Origin: Congeria kusceri
Taxonomy: Eukaryota > Mollusca > Bivalvia > Myida > Dreissenidae
Assembly: GCA_027627225.1 (NCBI GenBank)
Contig: CM051027.1
Span: 84,259,951 to 84,323,950 of the forward strand
Reading direction: 5' to 3'
DNA: 64,000 nt
Below are positions 58,271 to 64,000 of the stretch, one piece after another. Position numbers and translations under genes: made by a program. The notes under the pieces are model-generated. The model did not search any database, was not told the DNA's origin, and saw only the letters and a program-made list of their open reading frames with translations. Numbering within the stretch: position 1 is the first letter of the stretch; each line of letters opens with the position of its first letter.

Positions 58271-60189
58271 AAATCTTAAATAAATGGAAATGTGCACATG
58301 AATAATACGGTTATCCAGAAAGAAAGGCGTCTTGACACATTTCTGGGTTTTAGCCATCGCTATGGTGGTTTTAGATCATGAAAATAAGTGAACGCCTTCA
58401 GGAGTATGAGACAGCACAAAAGGGATTGAACGAATGAGAGTCGCATGAACCTAGTAGTACCTTGTGTGACACAACTAAACAAGACTATAGAAAATAGGTA
58501 AAGAAGGAGAGTGAAATTTCGATTGGAAACCATTCTTGGTTTAAACCAGTTAACGGAGAATAATATGTACTTGTATGGTTAAGAAAAAGTGAGCGTAGAA
58601 CTTCTGTGGAGTATATATCTAATATGGTGACTTAAAGAGACGCGATGTAGCTATAAGAGTATTTATTTACATTTGTGTTTGATGTATCACTGTTGTTTTT
58701 GTGTATCAGGAGATAACATAACGTTACCTCAAATAAGAATATACTGTTACATTAGCAGCAGCAAACAAGTTGTGTGTGTATAATCACTAAATTTAATATT
58801 TACACAAATGACTTTTGGTACTAATTTCTAAAATAAATAAGTCGTAATGTATTAATTAACAAAAAAGACTCGTTCGTCTGTCGGTCGTCATTAGATCACA
58901 CGGGTAGATTATGCATCCTATGCAATGAGGAGTTTTGAGCGCGTTTCTGGATGGTAAATTCCAAAACAGTACAGTCAGTTATCATGTACATGTTCAATCG
59001 AAAAGAAACCAAAGATAATTAAATTATTTGCCAATGTACGCTCAGAATGCAATCCGATGAACATTCACATGTACTTACTTTATATTGTCATATGCCACTT
59101 TACATGTCTCTAGTCTAATATGCACAGAAGCGAAACCAAATGTTTATGTGAAAATGATCGGGAAATATATACATTATGCCTAACACAGCAGTGTATATAT
59201 CCACAAAGCGTCTAAGGAAAATCATAAATTATACTTAAGTCAAAATTTCAAATACCATTTTCTACGAGCAAAATCATTATTTCATATTTTATAGTTAAAT
59301 AAAAACTATCTTTTGATTCTTAACAAGAATAAAACAGTATAATACAAAATAAACTTTAAATAAAACAGACACAGACTTAAGGACTTGTATGATTTTAAGA
59401 AATTAACTTACGTTTTCACTAAGGAGCTTTGTGAATACGAAACCCGGGAGTATTTAGGTCAGAAAAACGTCTCGTCTTGTGAAGATAGTTAAATGTCTTG
59501 ACTTGGGTATTCATGTTTCACTTTTTATATGTTCGCACAGCAATCGGAACGTACATGGCAAAGAGCATATACTATAAGTCACAATTACTTCCTTTCGGAA
59601 TGAGTAGCGCACCATGGTTATTAGTTGTAATGAACAAAACTGAACATAGCAGAAAGTGATTTAAGATTTATGTGTACATTTGCTCACATTTTAACATACA
59701 GACAGTAAATCGTGGTATGCTTCATATTCAAGAGAAGATTTAAACACTCTGTACGTATCTAAACCCAAATTGTTGTTAATACACGTATTTCCATATAATT
59801 CTTGTTTAAATGTGTTTTAATTTTCAAAATAATTTCATTATAAAAGCATGATAAAACCATTAACATGCGCGTTATATTCGATTTCAAATGCATAAGAAAC
59901 ATTATCCTCAAATTACAACATTTTAATATTTGAAACTGAGTGTTTAAAACTTTGCAACAATATTTCAAAGCTTACTTGTACACAATTTTATAATGCTATT
60001 CTTATTGTATAGAGTTTTATGTCAAACGTTCATGTTATTAAAATTTATTACTAATATAAGTATTTACATACGTAAAACGGGTAACTACCTAGCAGTATAC
60101 GTATTTATTTTAACCTGTTATAACGATTTACAAAATCTTATATGAAATGCAACGAAACCTAATGTTTCCCAGTCATAATTTAAGATCGA
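58271..60189. other. AT-rich spacer between LINE and MPEG1
   Basis: No exon or repeat was recognised. Confidence 0.5.
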
Positions 60190-60528
60190 ACCAAAAATAG
60201 AAAAAAAATCATTTTGGTTTTAGATCTTATTGCTTACATTTATCAAAATTCATTCACTATTCAAAGACTATATAGACTCTAACGCTGTCAATGGCGTATT
60301 GTTATACCATGTCTTAATCTTGAAAGTGTTTAATAATGAATATAAGGTATACATTTACATACAAATAGAAAAAAATCATTTTGGTTTTAGATCTTATTGC
60401 TAACATCTATCAAAATTCATTCATTATTCAAAGACTATATAGAATAACGCTGTCGATGTCGTATTGTTATACCATGTCATAATCTTGAAAGTGTTTAATA
60501 ATGAATATAAGGTATACATTTACATACA
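60190..60528. repeat. 167-bp tandem duplication
   Basis: TCATTTTGGTTTTAGATCTTATTGC starts at 60209 and 60376, and the downstream text (TATCAAAATTCATTCA, AACGCTGTC, CATTTACATACA) follows in both, with few differences. It lies ~130 bp beyond the MPEG1 stop codon, probably in its 3' UTR or flank. Confidence 0.85.
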
Positions 60529-60654
60529 TCATTGTATAACTTATTAAATACCGTGTCATTCAATAATATACCCATTGGCTGTTTTCACAATTGTACATAT
60601 ATACAATAAAATATTGCAGGCATTTATCAAGTCAAATATTTCTTGGAATACAGT

Positions 60655-62962
60655 CTAGACACCATTAACACCATAATGATCTAGTTCAGGTTCTTGTAGT
60701 TGTGGTGTCTCGGTTTCGATCTGCGTGTAGCCCAGGGTACGCGCTGCAAATGTCATCGGTCTGCTTTCAGCTCGCGAGCCCCATATATAATTTTCTGGTA
60801 TACGCATCCGTCGGCGTCGAACGCAAATGATGAGCAGTGACGTCACAACGACGCAGGCCAGCGTCGCGAGAACTGCGATGAGAGCTATGTAGCCACCGGA
60901 GAGTCCAGTGGAAACTGACGGCCCGTGGCTTGATGTTGGGTGTGATTGGGGGTTCAAGTCAACTGGCATCTGTACGCCTAACTTCTTTAAGTACTGTGGA
61001 AGCATGGGTTTTGCTTCGTCTTCGGACATCCAGGCATACCCAGCGTCGTTCACTACAATTGAGACTTCCTGATATTCAGATAACCCTTCCTGTGGAGCTC
61101 CCATGAACGGCGGTTGCTTGATGGGTGGGAGACCGCTAGCACTGATGGCGCCTGTCTTGATGCAATAATTAATGGAGCAGCCATTGTCTATTAGAGCCAT
61201 ATGTTGGCTGTAACTCTCAGGGCAGGTTGTTGGGTATGATGCGGGACCGGACTCTAGCATGAACTTGGTCAGCATACTCGAGTGACCAGAACTTTTTAGC
61301 AGGTCGGATCGTTCCTTTAACGCCAACGGATTGCCGGATTTGCAGCTGAAGAATCCGGCAAATGGCAGTGAGTTTTGCGTTCCAAATTCGTAATCATCAC
61401 TTATGCAAATTACTAGGTCTGTGAGAAGTGTCATAGGATAAAATTTAGGCGGACAAGATCGTGACTGCGTATTTATGTTAGCTGTGGTTGTCGTGTAGAG
61501 ACCACCAAACAGAAACCCGCTGTTTGACGCCACCTTGCCGGTTGCTGCGCACCAGTAGCTTTGATAATCTGCTTGGGTTGGATAGTACCTTGTTATACAA
61601 AGATGCCAAAATAGCCAGTACCTGTGACACTCTCGACGAGGTTCAGATGATGTCGCAGTACCCGTCTGCAGCTGTACTGCTTCATACCCAGACGGACAGC
61701 TGAAGTCGCCGGTCTGTGGGTTTTTCTGCCGTAGATCTCCACAGTGGTCCTGATAACCAGTACTTGAGCATGTCTGATAAACTCCTCCGAACGTAAAATT
61801 CGTCTTTGCTGGTGTACAGGATCCGTCGTCCGCGTTCGCCTGAAAACTGAAATTTGGCGAGTCTTCTCGCGTACATCCTGCAATTGTGTTGTGCCTGTAA
61901 TAGACCTCCACGGCCTCCTTAACTTGCTGCGAGACCTGGTACACCACGGACGGAGGAACATCCGGCAGATTGACGTCATTGACGAGGTAATAGATTGGGT
62001 CACCCGATTTGTCCAAAGCAACCAGTTCGTTGTCAACGTTGTAAATCCATTGATTCGCCGAAAAATTAGTTGGTCTAAAATGTAAACAGTTGAGGACGAG
62101 TAGGCATGTATTATATATTATTGCCCAAATATAGAGGAAATATTTCCATAAATTGTATACCAGGTACGCATATCACAATGTACGCTTGATGGTCAAAATT
62201 ATGGAAATACTTGACAGTATATAAACGCCAAGGCAATACTGTGGTTAAATATGCGAAATGCATAAATAGTTCACAGTTTAATTTGTTTGGATAAAGTAAT
62301 TATTTATTATTCTACATTGCTTACTAAAATATTGTCAGTTGTCTTAGGTCCTGCAAATACCTTAGCACGTGTGTGTGTGCATCTCACGCGTTCCTTTTGA
62401 AAAGGTAGATGTTTATTTCATACATTTCAAACATTAAATTTACTTGAATGCTAGACCACCATAGGTGAAAATCTGCGAACTTGTGCGCGACTTCAGATAG
62501 GCATCCACTTGTTCGTTCGAGCTCGACGTGGAATATTTAGCTTCAAAATTGAACACGCTGAAGAAACTGGCGCTAGCGGAAGTAGCGATGGTAGTCTTTT
62601 GATCTTTATATTTTCGAAGATAATCTAGTTGCAGCTGATCAACCTGAAAGAACGCTTAGATTTTATACTAACTTATGAAGCCAAGCAAGTAGGTTGCTAA
62701 AGGAACCAATAAAGTAAGTAAAACAAAGTATTAAAATGTATTGTTGTTATTATTATTATTATTATTATTATTGTTATTATTATTATAAATTTTATTATTA
62801 TTATTATTATTATTATAATAATAATTATTATTATTATTATTATTATTTGATTATTATAAGCATTATTATAGCAGCAGCAGCAATAGAAGTAGTAGTAGTA
62901 ATAACAGTAGAGTAGTAATAGCAGTAGTAGTAGTAGTAGTAGTAGCAGTAGTAGTAGTAGTT

Positions 62963-63031
<69 letters not shown>

Positions 63032-63033
63032 CT

Positions 63034-63081
<48 letters not shown>

Positions 63082-63127
63082 ACAGTAGAGTAGTAATAGC
63101 AGCAGTAGTAGTAGAAGTAGTAGCAGC

Positions 63128-63192
<65 letters not shown>

Positions 63193-63222
63193 CAGTAGTA
63201 GTAATAGTAGTAGTAGTAGTAA

Positions 63223-63290
<68 letters not shown>

Positions 63291-64000
63291 ACAGTAGTAG
63301 TAGTAGTAGTAACCAAATAAAACCCATACCTGAACGAGAGCCGCTCCCACATCGAGGCTGGTGATCACGTGGGTGCCGTAGTCCCGAACAAGCAGCTGAC
63401 TCTCGTAGCGAGCCAGGTTGGTGCGGTTCAGCAGGAGGCTGGCGGCGATCTTGTTCAGCCGCTTCCGAAACGAGTCGCTCACCGGCGTATCCGGCTCCAG
63501 TTTCGAGGCGTACTGCAGGTACCGCGCCTAAAGTAATTTATTATTATGATAAAATAACTGCAATTATTGATATATGTGATACAAACATGTCTTACTGCTT
63601 AAATGCTATTAATAAACACTCTTGAAAAATAAACTACTAGTATACGTATTAATTATTGTGTAAACAATTAAAAACGTTCTGCTAGATTATTTAATTAGAT
63701 ATACTTAAAATGTACGCATCGCTCATTTGTACTTAAAATGTACTAGTAATTCGAATAAATGTATGCTAATGCACTTAAAGCAAATATAAGTAATACTCCG
63801 AAATTTAAAAGCGAAATGATTTTTTTTAATAATTGCGCAATTAACTAAGTTGTAAGATACAAACGTGTATTCGCGTTGTGAATGACTTGTCGAGATGCTG
63901 CGAGGCTTTCACTTGCTGGTGCTCGTACGAAAAGGAGCCGCTGATCCCAACGTGCGGTAGGTTCAGGCCCACTTGGATGTTGATGGAGCGAGACAGCGTG
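60655..64000 (-). CDS. MPEG1: Macrophage-expressed gene 1 / perforin-2-like, 5' end off window
   Basis: A phagocyte pore-forming protein: a MACPF domain inserts into membranes of engulfed microbes. Exons on the minus strand: (i) >64000-63865, SINIQVGLNLP to the donor CAC|GTTTGT; (ii) 63527-63330, with ARYLQYASKLEPD and the MACPF signature YGTHVITS; (iii) 62643-62444, VDQLQLDYLRKYKD to TYGGLAF; (iv) 62074-60655, starting PTNFSANQW, then a Cys-rich region (CTREDSP, CGDLRQKN, CPSGYEA, SRSCPPKFYP), a transmembrane span (GYIALIAVLATLACVVVTSL), the basic stop-transfer RRRRMR and a cytoplasmic tail. Splice phases agree across all junctions and no frame defect is seen. The first exon(s), with signal peptide, lie beyond 64000. 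Intron 2 holds a ~570-bp trinucleotide tract. Confidence 0.95.
62735..63311. repeat. (ATT)n-(AGT)n microsatellite, ~570 bp, in MPEG1 intron
   Basis: ATT repeats at 62740-62850 pass into AGT/TAG repeats at 62880-63311 with scattered interruptions (AGC, ATA, ACT). It ends ~20 bp from the splice donor of the MACPF exon (63330). Long polar or leucine-rich ORFs on the minus strand are translations of the repeat. Confidence 0.97.

Noticed and set aside
62697..63482. Long ORFs rich in Tyr, Thr or Leu on the minus strand
   Set aside because: They translate the trinucleotide microsatellite; only the MACPF exon at 63330-63527 inside this span is coding.

Overview
The window is animal nuclear DNA, most likely from a bivalve mollusc. 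It is AT-rich and intron-bearing, almost all non-coding, and packed with small transposons. Support for a bivalve is the combination of Pol III SINEs, inverted-end elements with internal ~160-170 bp tandem cores (starting AGCTCACCTGAG and ending CTCAGGTGAGCG), a Tx1/L1-like LINE, a Merlin transposon, and tandem copies of an invertebrate macrophage-expressed gene 1 (MPEG1/perforin-2). The species cannot be named from sequence alone; a Dreissena/Mya-type bivalve is a guess.

Layout. 0-0.8 kb: 75-bp satellite. 1.5-12.7 kb: two SINEs, a tRNA-like locus and degenerate tandem arrays. 12.8-13.5 kb: broken SGNH-hydrolase-like gene. 13.9-15.8 kb: inverted-end element holding palindromic GGCGCC/ACGAC blocks and a TATA/CCAAT promoter-like segment. 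16.1-19.1 kb: possible two-exon gene fragment overlapping a 27-bp-TIR element, a fold-back repeat and a 200-bp tandem array. 20.2-22.3 kb: tandem arrays split by a pogo-like MITE. 22.9-25.6 kb: inverted-end element into which a Merlin transposon jumped (8-bp target duplication). 25.6-33.2 kb: mostly featureless, with a SINE carrying a 12-bp duplication and a fossil gag-like fragment. 33.3-38.4 kb: four repeat elements. 39.1-44.1 kb: LINE with an uninterrupted 1262-codon ORF and a perfect 17-bp target duplication. 44.6-49.1 kb: long hairpin and more arrays. 50.1-50.4 kb: last exon of a short-chain dehydrogenase gene. 52.3-64 kb (minus strand): an MPEG1 pseudogene, a decayed LINE, and a second MPEG1 gene without visible defects that runs off the right edge.

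The host genes that can be recognised are the MPEG1 pair and the dehydrogenase exon. MPEG1 proteins are pore-forming innate-immune effectors of phagocytes. The downstream MPEG1 copy lost its middle exons, acquired frameshifts and took a 396-bp retroelement into its transmembrane exon; the upstream copy keeps MACPF, the cysteine-rich region and the transmembrane segment.

The most unusual item is that 396-bp insertion (52480-52875). It has two apparently identical 147-bp terminal repeats, a 13-base lysine-tRNA primer-binding site and a purine tract, and no coding capacity: a TRIM. Each terminal repeat carries a tRNA-like Pol III promoter with a perfect B box, an arrangement reminiscent of the plant Cassandra elements, which carry 5S rRNA sequence in their LTRs.
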